Source: Pisolithus tinctorius (Eukaryota > Basidiomycota > Agaricomycetes > Boletales > Pisolithaceae). From it: a DNA stretch of 64,000 nucleotides. The translations under genes were made by a program, and so were the position numbers. Under the pieces are notes generated by a model. The model searched no databases and had not been told where the DNA came from. It saw nothing but the letters and a program-made list of their open reading frames with translations. The DNA is taken from NCBI GenBank assembly GCA_024663395.1, contig JANFAH010000024.1, forward strand, positions 62,001 to 126,000, written 5' to 3'. Shown piece by piece: positions 10,655-21,335 of this stretch (its first letter is position 1; the number at the start of each line of letters is the position of its first letter).

Positions 10655-12249
10655 TTTTCCTACACCATCATTGACTCCCTCCAGGGGTCATAGTAGGTCT
10701 TTAGCATGAACACTGCATTGAAAAGATGTAGTAAGTAACCTGACAAAACAGGAGATTTTTGAAAGACAATGTTTGGCACTCCATCAGGCCCTGGGGCCTT
10801 GTATGGGCTGAGGTTTTTGATCGTGCATGCAAGTTGGTCCTTTGTGATGGTCGACCACTGTGCCTCCAGCATTGGGTACCTGTAGTCTTGTGGTACTGAG
10901 GACTGGGGTGGGGGGGGCAGGAAGAGTGTGCTCATGAAGGCTTGGCTCTTGTCTTCATTGGTGTTGAGCATGGATGCAACTCCATTGTCATCTAGTTTCT
11001 TGAGTGTTGATACACAGGCTTTGCTGCTGTCTCCATAGGGGTTGGATAAGTATCTGTTTGCTATCCACAAGTCGTTGCTGTTTGCCTCCTTGAGCCAGTC
11101 CCTCCAGTGACTCTTTTTCGCTGATTGAATGGCTTTGTCATACTCCCTGGCTTTTGTCCTGCAATGGCTATGACTGGGGTGATCATGTATTGCATGAAAA
11201 GTGTGTGATGCCTTACTTAGTGTTTTTAGCTTGTTGCGCATCATTGTCAGCTCCTTCATCCACCATCTTTTCTTGTGAGGGTGCAGGCATGTCCTCGGGA
11301 CCTCTTTCTCCATGGTCCTACACAGGGCTTCCTCTATGCCTCTGGCCATTCTCTGGAACTCAGACTTGCTGATGATAGCCATTGGGGGGCCTATCTTTGT
11401 TAGCTCAGCTTTGAGTGATTTGTTAAACTTCTTCCAGTTGACCTCCCTGAAGTTGTGGAGTGGGGGTGTCAGCGAGGTGGCGAGGGTCATGTCTATCAGG
11501 GTCAGTATCAGGAGGTGGTTGGTGTTGGGGCCATGGTCCTCTGGGCTGGTGTCACACTTGAGTAGGTCTGCTAGTATTGACTCCATACAAAAGACATTGT
11601 CTGGGCATGTCCAGTTTCCCAATGAGGAGGACTGGAGCATGGGCATACCCTTGGGCAGGGCTTGGACCATGTCGTAGTCCACCACCAACTCCAGCAGTTT
11701 GTGCACTGACTCGATTGCAGAGGCTGTGAAAAGGTGGTGATTACATTCTTCATCCCACATGGGGTGGTGTCTGTTGAAGTCACCTACCCAGATCATACTG
11801 TTGTTGTCCTCCTTTCTGATGTCTCTTATGTTCTCTGTCAGGAAAGACCCCATTCCCTCCACCATACAGTTGTGCTTGCAGTCATTATACATGTTGAACA
11901 GTGTGTACATCCCTTTTGTTGTTCTCATCCTTGTGACCACCACATCTGCTGATGGGAAGTCGACCTGCTCCCAAGTGTTAGTGCTAATTTTTGAGTTTAT
12001 CAGGGTTACTGCTCGAGGCTTTATGCCCTGTGCCAGTTTCTTCATTGGGTATACTACTCTCCAGCAGGAGTTTGCTCTGGTGTTGCTGAGTTGGTCGATC
12101 GGTGGTTCTTGTAGCATGATTATGTCCCATTCTTCTGCTAGTTGGCCGTTGATTAGTGAGTGTAAGGCTATGTGTGACATATCAAGGTTTTGTTGCCAAA
12201 TGTGTAGTTTAGTTATTGTGTTGTCTTGTGTGTGGTTTTCAGACATCAT
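10655..12249 (-). pseudogene. LINE1 ORF2, endonuclease and RT N-terminal part
   Basis: Starts MMSENHTQDNTITKLHIWQQ. The APE/EEP endonuclease domain shows LHIWQQNLDMSH, MLQEPPIDQLSNTR (catalytic Glu), MIWVGDFNRHHPMWDEE (GDFN) and GPNTNHLLILTLI (the terminal NHLLI block, usually SDHxPI). This enzyme nicks target DNA for target-primed reverse transcription. The linker then leads to KAPGPDGVPN, the start of the RT fingers, and ends YYDPWRESMMV at the LTR insertion. Apart from the insertion, the 529-codon frame is open. Confidence 0.9.
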
Positions 12250-12373
12250 TGGGGGTAGGGTTGGGGAGTGATTCTGCTAGCATGGGTACTGTCAGGGTAG
12301 GCTGGGAGCTGGGGCAGGGAGGTAGGGGATGGAGTAAGGCTTGGGCACAAGGGGGTGGGCCTCCTCTGCCCCC

Positions 12374-14083
12374 TCATATCATGTTGTGCTGACTGTGCTT
12401 GGGGGTGTGAGTACAGATGTTCATGGCCTTGCCTAGGGTCAGCTGCCTTAGCTGTCCCTGGGTGGCAAGTTGGTTCAGTGGTGGTCTGGTCCATTTGATG
12501 GGGTCTAGGGAGAATGGAGGTAGCTCTACTTGTGTCCATTCATCCATTGTTGGGAAATATGGCATTCTGTTCTCTGGGGTGTGGTCATATAGTGCATTGC
12601 AGCATCTGATGAAGTCCAGGCATTGTCTGTTGTTGCTGGGGTGGGTGTCATTCTGGCAGTTAATGCAGAAGGCTATGAGGGAGTTGCAGCTTTGCATGTG
12701 ATGTGGTTGGGTGCATAGGTCACAGGTGTCTTCAGATTGTTTGCAGTCCTTTGCCAGGTGGCCTATCCATTGGCATTTGAAGCACTGGACTGGCTCCCTT
12801 TTGTCTTTGTATGGACAGAGTCTATCCAGCCCCCAATATAGGCCATCCCTTAGGAGGCAGTTGGCTGTCTCAGGTGTGGTGATGAAGGCAAGGGTGTGAG
12901 CTACTTTCTGAGGGGGTGAGCATTTAGTGGGGTCCTTGATCCATTTAATGTGCAATATCAAGCCAGTCAGGATGTTGTTCTCATTTTCCATTTCACATAG
13001 GGTACCAGGGTTGTCTAGCTCAGTTGTGACAGGGAGGAAGGGGATGACTATACCATATTGCCTGTCTTTGATCATGGCTGTTCCTCCTAGTTTCTCCAGG
13101 AAGGTGGTTCTGCTTGGCATATCTTTGATCCATGCTGTGGACTCCTGGCTGTTGAGCTCTAGTAGGATGCAATTGTTGCATATATGGGCGATGGACTTGA
13201 GTTGGAGGCCTGGGCCATCCACATGGTCGACTGTATCAATAGCTTGTTTGATGAGGTCAACAGATGTTTCTCTTCTAGTTGTGTTGTTGAGGAGTGGGTG
13301 ATCACTGTTAAGTTCTATTAGTATTTGCCTTTCCTTTATGGCCACATGGGCCCTGGCATGCTCTGAGGTGGGGCAAGTTCCTAACAGAATTTGGTTTGGA
13401 TTGGCTGTTGCCGATGTGAGGGTGTCCCTGTAGGATGCAGGGAAGGGAGCTGGGGGGGCATTGGACCTGAGGAGGTTTTTTACTTCTTCTAGTGCTGATT
13501 TGACTGTTCCTACATCATCAGCGAGGCTTTGTACCTTGCCTTCCAGATGGTCGATGCTTGAATGGGTGGGGGCATTGGGTGGCTGATCAAAGGATTCAGT
13601 GATCCTAGTGTTGAGCAGTTGGGCATTTTCGTTGGCTTTCTCGTTGATTTTCTCTAGGTTGTCAGCAGCTGCTAGCACCCTTCCTACATGGGGGGAGATT
13701 GCAATCAGTACCATGCTATCAAGTTTATCTGCAACTGCCCTGGTGATGGAATTGGCCAAGGCCAGTACTGTAAGTTCTCTGACGAGGAATGCTGTGGCAT
13801 GTATGATTGATTGTAGTGTGTTGTTGATGCCTTTGGCTTGCGATATGTAGAAGAGCACCTGTGAGATATGCTCTGGCATTGCTGGCTCTCCATGGATCAT
13901 GTACACTTGGTCTAGGAGGGTTCTTGCTGCTTCCACATCTTTGATTTCCACATCTGGGTTGTTGATGATATCTTTGAGTGGTATACTGCTGCTTCTTGTG
14001 ATTTTTCCAGGTGGGGCCACACCTGATGTACAGGGTCCTGGTGGGGGACCTGACATGGTGTGGGAGCCTGACCTCAAGGACAT
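12374..14083 (-). pseudogene. LINE1 ORF1, nucleic acid-binding protein with zinc knuckles
   Basis: This 569-codon frame encodes the RNA-binding chaperone of a Tad1-like LINE. The N-terminus is Ser/Pro-rich (MSLRSGSHTMSGPPPG); the centre has coiled-coil-like heptads (LADDVGTVKSALEEVKNLL) followed by a domain resembling an RNA-recognition fold. The C-terminus has a CCHC knuckle (CFKCQWIGHLAKDC) followed by CDLC...CINC. It stops at TGA where LINE2 stays open, so this stop may be a mutation and not the native end. ORF2 begins about 125 bp downstream in another frame. Confidence 0.85.
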
Positions 14084-14320
14084 TCATCCTGTCATGGTCA
14101 TGGGACATCAAGTGTACAGTAGGCTTACTGACTATGCAGGCAAGGGAGTTGGGTAGGGTGCTCTAGGGCTATCATCCTAAAGAACACTGCTATACATTGC
14201 TGGTGCCTGCGATGGGCCTCTGCTGCTGGGGCTGGTGTGATGAGGGTGAAAAGTTTTTTCAGGGTCCTAGTTGGGGTGCCACATGGAGTGGAGTCAAGGA
14301 GCAATTGACTTGATATGGTT

Positions 14321-14899
14321 GTCATCAGGAGAAGCATTGCCTGCAACATCAAAGAGGGCATAGATTGGAGCTGCAGGCAACATCCTGCCAGGGCCCTATG
14401 CAATGCATTAGCAAGAAAATTAAATATGTAGTAACTCACCATGGTGGCAGATTGGTTGGCATCTGCAGGCTTGATTTTGACCTTGCCAGTGATAACATTC
14501 ACACTCTCATTAATATTTACAACATGTTTTTGATCACTAATGATGTGAGAGGAGTTGGTGATGAGCAGATCTTCTGGTAACATGGTAGTCTACAAAAATT
14601 CTATGGTCTGGAACATGAGGTGAGTGAATGCAATCCTAGAACATGGAGGCAAATGACATACTATGGGACCCTGAAACTTTGGCTTGAAAGATACCATGAT
14701 GTTCTGGATGCTGGTTTGAACCTGAAGTCTAATAACATGGGGCCGATTTTGGATGGTGGTCAACTTGGATGTCACATTGACAAGCTCAATTTCATCAGCC
14801 TGTGAAGTAGAAACTGTCTCGTTAGCATCAATATTGACCTTGACCAAATGAATAAGTATGCCAGATGGATTAGTATGGGTGGACAGATGTACTACATGG
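14321..14899 (-). pseudogene. Fragment of the pre-insertion locus, possible exon
   Basis: This strip lies between the LINE1 target duplication and the Copia target duplication. On minus, 14583-14441 is open (LLPEDLLITNSSHIISDQKH...) and ends ATG before a GTGAGT donor. A further open stretch lies at 14847-14590 (VKVNIDANETVSTSQADEI). I cannot identify the protein. It may be the same gene as the remnant at 1-746, split when LINE1 and Copia inserted. Confidence 0.3.
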
Positions 14900-14904
14900 T
14901 GAAC

Positions 14905-15145
14905 TAATGAAGGTATGAGTTTCTACACTATGTCAGTACCAAGTAAACGAGCGGGAATCTAGCTATACTCACCTCAGTGTATGAAGTAGTCACTGAGGTG
15001 GAAAAGAATGGTGCAGAAAATTTATAGTACCATAATTAGTCAGCATAATGACATCGGAATTTAATTCTGAGGGTCGGGGAACAATTCCGAGCCCTCTGGG
15101 TGAAACTCTGAGATGCTACCATAATTCTGGATTGCATTCTCAACA
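14905..15145 (-). repeat. Copia 3' LTR
   Basis: It matches 33053-33292 over its length, starting TGTTGAGAATG on minus. The purine run GGGGGAGTG just before it (plus 15146-15153) is the polypurine tract. Confidence 0.92.
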
Positions 15146-15238
15146 CTCCCCCTCAATCGGAATGAAGTCTGAGTGCAGATGTGAAGTGTTTCGCCTTGAT
15201 GCTAGGTAAAGGCTTGGTAAGGGTATCGGTGACCATGT
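15146..15238 (-). pseudogene. Copia pol C-terminal tail, separated by LINE2
   Basis: On minus it reads TDTLTKPLPSIKAKHF then TSALRLHSD and a stop, the standard end of Copia RNase H. It joins DNMV at 25889-25920 once LINE2 is removed. Confidence 0.85.
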
Positions 15239-15816
15239 CTTTTTTTTTTTTTTTTCTCATTTAAAGTGCGTGAGGGCTGGGTTGCCCTATGTTGCACTAT
15301 TCTATTGTAAAGCGATCTGCCTAGGGCCCCCTGTGGCCCGCCTGAACCCCACCAGCGTGTGAATGCCCTGGTGGCAGAGCCTTTGGCTCTCCACCAGTCC
15401 ACCATTCCCACCAGCCATTTTAGTCACACTGCCTTATAACTTCTGCTAGTTTGCTTATCTATCTACACTGGTCCGGCTGCCGTTAGGCTAGCTGATGACA
15501 AGATGAGCATGCTTTTCCATGTCCTGTTGTGTGTGAGTGAGTGTCTGGTGTGTTGGGTCATTGCTTGGGTGCAATGGTGGGTAGTCTGGAGGACATAGGA
15601 GTGTTGTTCAGCATTCTGCTGGGTGATGTGTGTTGCAATGGGGGGACAAGGGAGAGTGTGAGCGGGTGGTTTGGGCATGCAGTGCATGCCTTCATGGGCT
15701 ACTTTCCATAGTGCGAGTGGGACACAGGGGCTCTGTGGGAGCACTTCCTTGCAGTGCACCTTCTTTCTGCCGGTCTTCAGCTCCAGTTTGTCATGATGAC
15801 CTGCAAGGTGTGTTAT

Positions 15817-18800
15817 CATGCATTCATGTTCTGCCTGGGAATCTCACCATGGGTGTGCTGCAGATGTTTTGTAGCCGATATGTACTTGAGCAAGTGGGTT
15901 TGGGCCACCTTGTTTGAGAGGAGGAATGCCATTGAGTTGGCATCCCTTCCTAGTGCATTGCATAGTATATGGCATTCTCTGTTGTATCTTGGTCATTGGA
16001 AGATGTAGTGGTGTACGTTTTCCGGTCTGTTATCACTGCACTGTAGGCAGTTTGGTGAGTCACTTCGCTTGAAACGATGGAGGTAACTGTTAAGCGGGAT
16101 GTGGCCTGTATGAAGTTGTATGTATGTTCCTGTCTGTCTCTTTGGTAGCAAGGCAGCTAGTTTTGTGAACAAGCTGCTGGGCAGTTGGGGGTCTATGGCA
16201 GTTATATGGTGGTAGTGAGGGGAGCTTTTCCATTCCCTCATCCAGAGGGCCTTCAGTCTCATGGTATGAAGTTGTTTGAGCACAGAAATGCTCTGAGGCA
16301 GTTGGTTCCTTAATGGGAGGGGAAGGTCCTTTAGTGGGCTGGAGAAGTCGGGTCTTGTTGCAGCTGTTTTTGCCTCTCTGTCTGCATGCTCATTCCCTTC
16401 CACTTCCATATGTCCCACTATCCAGCATACCATGATGTCTTTTCTAGTTAGTTCTTGCCTATCGAGAACTTTGCGTATGGAAGTTCTGAAATGTAAGAGT
16501 AGGTGGTGTCCTGGTTTAGCAGATGGGCACTCACTCGATCTTATTACTGCTTGGTTGTCGACAAGTATGGTGGCCGGGTATATGGCTTCATTTCTTGTTT
16601 TTAGGAGCTGCATCGCCAACAGCATTGCTGCTGCTTCTGCTTCGAAAATGGTGTGTTTTGATTCATGGCCAAGGTGGTAATGGAGCATGGCGACATGTTG
16701 GTGGTCCACGTACATGACCGTGGCTGCGCCCACTTGACCTCCTGTGCAAGAGCCATCAGTGAATACGAGCATGCAGTCTGTGACTTTCCTGAGGTCCTCG
16801 ATTGCTTCCTTTTTACTTGTGGCTATTGCGATTGTATGCGAGGGAGGGGCGCTGGGCGGTACTGGGCAAGGGTTGATTGTTTCAACTTCTTTTGGGGAAA
16901 CGTTCAGGTCATGGATTAGTCGGTGGAGGGCTGCGCAATGCCTTTTGACATTTGTTCTGGCTATCCTGTTGACATGTGAGTGCAGTGGGTGTGACTCTGG
17001 TAGTGATGATAGACATAGCATGGTTCTGTAAAGTGTGTGTTGTATGAGAAGGGGTGCCGGCATGATGTTTGCATGTGCTAGAAGCGCATCAGTGGGGGTA
17101 GTTTTCAGAGCCCCGGTTGCTGCTAGGGCCACTGTTCTCTGGACCATTAGGATGCGTCTTGCGACACCTTTGGAGCCTCTTGTTTTGAACAGGTGGTCCC
17201 CAGTGTAGGTTGGCTGAAGCCACACCAATGCTGCATACATCACCTTTGGGACCACTACTGATTGGTACAACTGTCGCATTAGCTTCAGGGGGATACCCCA
17301 TGATGTCATGGATAACCTTCTCAGGAGGAGGGCTTGCTTCATCCCCTTCGCTATTGCCTGGGTGGCATGTGTTTTCCACCTTAGTTCCTGATCGAGTATT
17401 ACACCTAGAAATTTGTGGTTAGTGGATGGTGTTATGGTAGAATCTCTTAGTGTGAGCGGTGGCCTGTTTTTTGTTCTGCTAAGTGTGAAGTCCATTAAGG
17501 TGAATTTGCGCGTTTCGAAGCATGAGTTGTGTTTGCTGGACCAGTTGTATCCACCTCCTTCTCTTTCCATCATGTCGATTAACGTGGTGTGGGTGTCTGC
17601 GAAGGTTTTACCTATGGCTATGAATGCTGTATTGTCTATGAATGCTAGTGTTAGCTCTTTTTTACCCTTTGCTGTGTCAACCAGGTCCAAGCTGTATATG
17701 ACATAGAGTATCATTGATAAAGGGTCGCCTTGCCCTATTCTGTTTCAGATGGGGAACCAGTCAGATTCATAATTGTCGAATCATATCTTGGTTTTCCTGT
17801 TTGATAGCAGGCATTCTGTGTATTGTACTATTTCCAGCAGGAGCCTTCATTTCTTCATGTTGTGTATAAGTTGGTCTGTGACCACGTTTGGGAATGCTCC
17901 TTCGATGTCCAAGAATAGGGCCGATGCCACTTGCTTTTGCCTCCAAGCATGGCAGATGGTGGTTTCGAGTAGTAACAGGGAGTCTTCTGGCGAGCATCCT
18001 GGTCTTCCTCCGAAGTGTGTTGCTGGGAGCAACTGATGTTTCTCCAGTATGTATGATGTGCAGTTGGCTACTACTGCCGAAAGTAGCTTTGCCGTGGTGT
18101 TGAGTAGCGCTATTGGGCAGTAAGCTTTAGGGGTTGTGTAATCTGGTTTACCTGGCTTTCGGAGTATGGCCGTTATTGACTCTCTCCATGGGTCATAGTA
18201 GGTTTTGAGCATGAAAACTGCATTGAAAAGGGGTAGGAGGTAGTTGGAGAGGATGGGGGATCTTTGGAATATGATGTTGGCCACCCTGTCAGGTCCTGGG
18301 GCCTTGTAAGGACTAAGGCCTTTGATTGTGCGCATCAGCTGGTCTTTCATGATCTGGGACCAGCGTGCTGCTGGGTCTGGGTAGTCATAGGCCTGAGGTA
18401 CTGATGATTGGGATGGGGGGGGAGGGAAGAGTGCCTGTGTGAAGGCTTTGCTTTTGTCCTCATTTGAGCTAAGCATGGTTTCCTCACCTTCGTCATTCAT
18501 TCCTTTGAGCGTTGGTATCCTAGTCTTGCTGCCGTCTCCATAAGGTCTGGAGATATAGCTGTTTGCTATCCACAGGTCTTTGTTATTTGCTTCTTCAAGC
18601 CAGTCTTGCCAGTGAGTCTTTTTGGCGTCTTGTATAGCCTTGTCATAGGCCTTCACTTTGCTTTTGCGTAAACTGTGGCTCAGGTGATCATGGATTGCTT
18701 GGAATGTGAAGGAAGCTTTACTTAACATTTTTAATTTGTTACAGAGTGTTGTGAGTTCTTTTGTCCACCAACATTTGTTGTGTGGGTGGGGCCTCGTTTT

Positions 18801-19109
18801 GGGGACTTCCTTCTCCAGCATTCTATGTAGTGCTATTTCGATTCCTCGAGCCTTGTTTTGGAAGTCCTGTTTGTTAATGATTGTTGTTGGTGGTCCGATT
18901 GCCCTGAGCTCCGTTTGTAGGGTGCTGTTGAACTTTTTCCAGTCTACTTCTCAATAATTAAAGGACAGGGGGGTCATGGATGGTGTAAGGGCTGTTTCTA
19001 GACTGGTTAGAATTGGGATGTGGTCGGTATTGGGTCCACAGTTTTCTGGGCTGGCATCGCATTCTACTACATCTTCTAGTGCTGTTTCTGTGCAAAACAC
19101 ATTGTCTGG
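15817..19109 (-). pseudogene. LINE2 ORF2: end of endonuclease, RT, RNase H and C-terminal motif
   Basis: From right to left: endonuclease end (PDNVFC, GPNTDHIPILTSL), linker, KAPGPDRVANIIF, THFGGRPGCSPEDSLL, ALFLDIEGAFPNVVTD (RT catalytic Asp present), RIGQGDPLSMILYVIYS, LTLAFIDNTAFIA (active site FIDN, where LINE1 has FVDD), MLVFTDGSCTGGQVGA (RNase H Asp), EAEAAAM (Glu), LVDNQAVI (Asp) and GHMEVEGNEHADREA. The C-terminal motif is CLQC...VHHYIFQ. In-frame TGA codons near 17746, 17790 and 17853, and one within the final zinc motif near 15990, break it. The coding sequence ends near 15817. Confidence 0.88.
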
Positions 19110-19460
19110 TGTAGGGAATGTAATTCCCCTACTGGGGGAATTGTTTTATTTTGATGATGTTACTTTATTTTGTTCTAGCTATCCCTCTGTTACTCGTTCT
19201 TAGAATTTCGCTCTTTTTGTTGCTTAGTCAGCACTACCTAGTGACTGGCATAGTTAGTTTTCCTTAATAAAAAAAATAGAGGAGCTACCCTAAGATGAGA
19301 GACGAGTTCGAGCAGGTCGTTCCCTGCACCAAGACAGCCTTAGAAGCCTTCAGACGACTATCAGGATCCTTGCTCAGGCTATAGAAGCCCCTTTTGGCTT
19401 ACTCTCTCCCCTCAGACTTCACTCTACCCTTCAACCTCTCTCTTAAATCCATTTCCTACA
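19110..19460 (+). repeat. 5' LTR of the gag-only element
   Basis: It starts TGTAGGGAATG and ends ATTTCCTACA. It is clearly similar to 22858-23206 with scattered substitutions and small indels. Confidence 0.92.
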
Positions 19461-19462
19461 AC

Positions 19463-19480
19463 TGGAGCCCACCACGAGGG
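19463..19480 (+). promoter_or_regulatory. Candidate primer-binding site
   Basis: TGGAGCCCACCACGAGGG starts 2 bp after the 5' LTR. The leading TGG would pair with a tRNA 3' CCA end. I cannot name the tRNA. Confidence 0.4.
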
Positions 19481-19685
19481 GCTTCTGTCTTAGCCTGGCA
19501 CCCATCCAAACCTTCCCAGATTTTACTTTGCAGTCTCCAGCTTTGTTTTCGCAATTTTCAGGCTCGGTTTAGCAGATTTCACCTTTCGGTCTCATTTTTG
19601 CAGTCACTTTGCTCGCATTTTCGTGTTTTCCCACTCGCGCGCACTCACTTATCAAGCATTCACACTCGTATAAACTCCCGAAGTC

Positions 19686-21062
19686 ATGTTTGGCCTCAAG
19701 ATTCCATGTCAAGGCTCGCCCGAAGCACCAAGCTTCTCTGGGCGCCCCGAGGACCTTCGAAGCTATTTTGATGACATAATCGACTTCTGTGATAGATTCG
19801 GCCTCTCGGATGGGCTCACGCGCATCAAATTCGCACTCAAGTATGCGCCTGTTGAGTCGGTGGACCTCTGGTCCCACTTGGCAGATACCAGGAGTGGAGA
19901 TTGGTGTTATTTTACCTCAGAAGTGGTCCAGCTGTACCCAGAGCTGGAGGAGTCCTGCAGGAACCAATTTTTTAGACTGAAAAGTGCACTCGCAAGCTCG
20001 GACGCCATCTCGGTATCTTCCCTGGGCGAGTATTTCCGCAGCTTTTGTCGTTTTTCGCTGTCTCTCAAAAAGCAGAAAGAGTCGACATCTCATCTACCGG
20101 TTGTGTTTTTTTATGGATTCCCGCCCAAATTCAGATGCGAGCTGCTCGAGTTTCTTGACTCGCCAGATCAAGAGCTTACTGTGTCTAGTCTTATGATTGC
20201 AGCTAAACAGATTCTCGCACTGAGCAGCGGCCTCTGGAAGAGCAGCAAGGTCAACAGTTCATGCGTGCAGCCATCACATGCCTCGGACAGTCACTCCCCC
20301 CATCATTCATATTTGTTCTGCTTCTTCTGCAGACTTTCGGGCCATATTCGGGCAGGTTGCCATTCATACAAGTCATATTTAGCTTCGGGAAAGTGTCTAC
20401 TCGTAAACGGCCGCGTTGTTCTACCTACAGGTCAGGAAATCCCGCGCGAAGTTGCCGGAAGGACTCTACAAGACCGTCTCGACAACTGGTCTTCGTTGGC
20501 AAGCCAGTTCGAGACTCGTAGGGGCTCGTCACTCACTCACTCGCTTTTGCCCACAGCTGCACCCTCTCGAAGTGTGTTCAACACACCAGCGCGCATACCC
20601 ACTCGGACAAGCATCATGTATCCTCAGTCCCTACCTACTGTCCAGCTCGAGCCAGCAGTACCAGACCCACCAGCCATTCTGTCTCGTCGCTCGTCAGCTG
20701 AGTGCTCTCGTAGCTCACCGCACGCGCAGCCACAGTCGAGGTGGCCATGTGGCCGAGGCCGATCGCCCTTGCGTCCTCATTCACGCTCGCACTCGCAGAC
20801 TCGAACGGGTTCATACACACATTCGAAAGATGATTTCATACCAGTCCAGTCATATGCCCGCAGCTTGATACAGCATCACACTCGAAGGCGCTCATATTCA
20901 TATTCGACCAATAGCTCACTCCCTTCATCGTCATCGTCGTCATCGTCCTCACGCTTGCGCTCTCGTTCACATTCGAGGAAGGCGTATTCATACATCCGTT
21001 CCAAACCGAAGCGGTCACGCAGCCACAGTCGCACGCCCCGGCGCTCTCGAAGAGTGCGTTGA
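19686..21062 (+). CDS. Gag protein with zinc knuckle and Arg/Ser-rich tail
   Basis: This 458-aa intact frame starts ATG (MFGLKIPCQGSPEAPSFSGR). Residues about 15-200 resemble a Ty3/Gypsy capsid: FSGRPEDLRSYFDDI, VDLWSHLAD, LYPELEES, LGEYFRSFCRF. A CCHC knuckle (CFFCRLSGHIRAGC, about 216-229) follows, then a segment ending VLPTGQEIPREVAGR. The nearby Gypsy gag has the same order, with VWQML, LYPGCEG, LGEYQRKF, a CGFCADPNHWTRMC knuckle and RLYLVDGSRIPR. The last about 110 residues are rich in Arg and Ser (SRSHSRKAYSYIRSKPKRSR), unusual for a gag; this tail could bind RNA or act as a nuclear localisation or SR-like domain. The absence of internal stops contrasts with the decayed elements around it. 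Confidence 0.85.
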   Translation: MFGLKIPCQGSPEAPSFSGRPEDLRSYFDDIIDFCDRFGLSDGLTRIKFALKYAPVESVDLWSHLADTRSGDWCYFTSEVVQLYPELEESCRNQFFRLKSALASSDAISVSSLGEYFRSFCRFSLSLKKQKESTSHLPVVFFYGFPPKFRCELLEFLDSPDQELTVSSLMIAAKQILALSSGLWKSSKVNSSCVQPSHASDSHSPHHSYLFCFFCRLSGHIRAGCHSYKSYLASGKCLLVNGRVVLPTGQEIPREVAGRTLQDRLDNWSSLASQFETRRGSSLTHSLLPTAAPSRSVFNTPARIPTRTSIMYPQSLPTVQLEPAVPDPPAILSRRSSAECSRSSPHAQPQSRWPCGRGRSPLRPHSRSHSQTRTGSYTHSKDDFIPVQSYARSLIQHHTRRRSYSYSTNSSLPSSSSSSSSSRLRSRSHSRKAYSYIRSKPKRSRSHSRTPRRSRRVR

Positions 21063-21335
21063 TGCTGCATGTCGCACAAATTCCGTTATGTTGTTTTTTT
21101 ACTTCTTTTGCTTATGGATCTTACAGTATCTAGTATTGATCTACCTGCGTCGTAATGCGGAATTTTTGGTACATTAGATATGTTTGAATTTTCTTGTTTT
21201 GCCCTTCGTCTTTTACCCCCCAGGCTCGAGTTCCCCGCAGAACACTGAGTAGCATTGCACCTAGCACCTCCCCGTGCTCTACACGACACCTCCCATCCGC
21301 GGATACAGTTCTGACGAAATTACTGCCGACACTGC

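Larger units (their letters stand above)
2994..14304 (-). mobile_element. LINE1: Tad1-like non-LTR retrotransposon, near full length but interrupted
   Basis: The element runs on the minus strand from 14304 to a poly(A) tail read as T residues at 2992-3000. Flanking target duplications are TTGACTTAATATGGTT (2978-2993) and TTGACTTGATATGGTT (14305-14320), 15 of 16 identical. The order is ORF1 with zinc knuckles, APE-type endonuclease, reverse transcriptase, RNase H and a C-terminal Cys/His motif. The 5' and 3' ends match LINE2. Three insertions break it: Harbinger in the 3' UTR, a 250-bp solo LTR before RNase H, and an LTR at the start of the RT domain. Net length is roughly 6.6 kb. It is dead as it stands. 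Confidence 0.88.

Noticed and set aside
11312..12271. Plus-strand open frames across LINE1 ORF2
   Set aside because: They lie opposite the endonuclease motifs and have no domain.
20920..20960. Possible trinucleotide satellite
   Set aside because: It is the Ser-coding run (TCA/TCG) in the gag tail, not an independent repeat.
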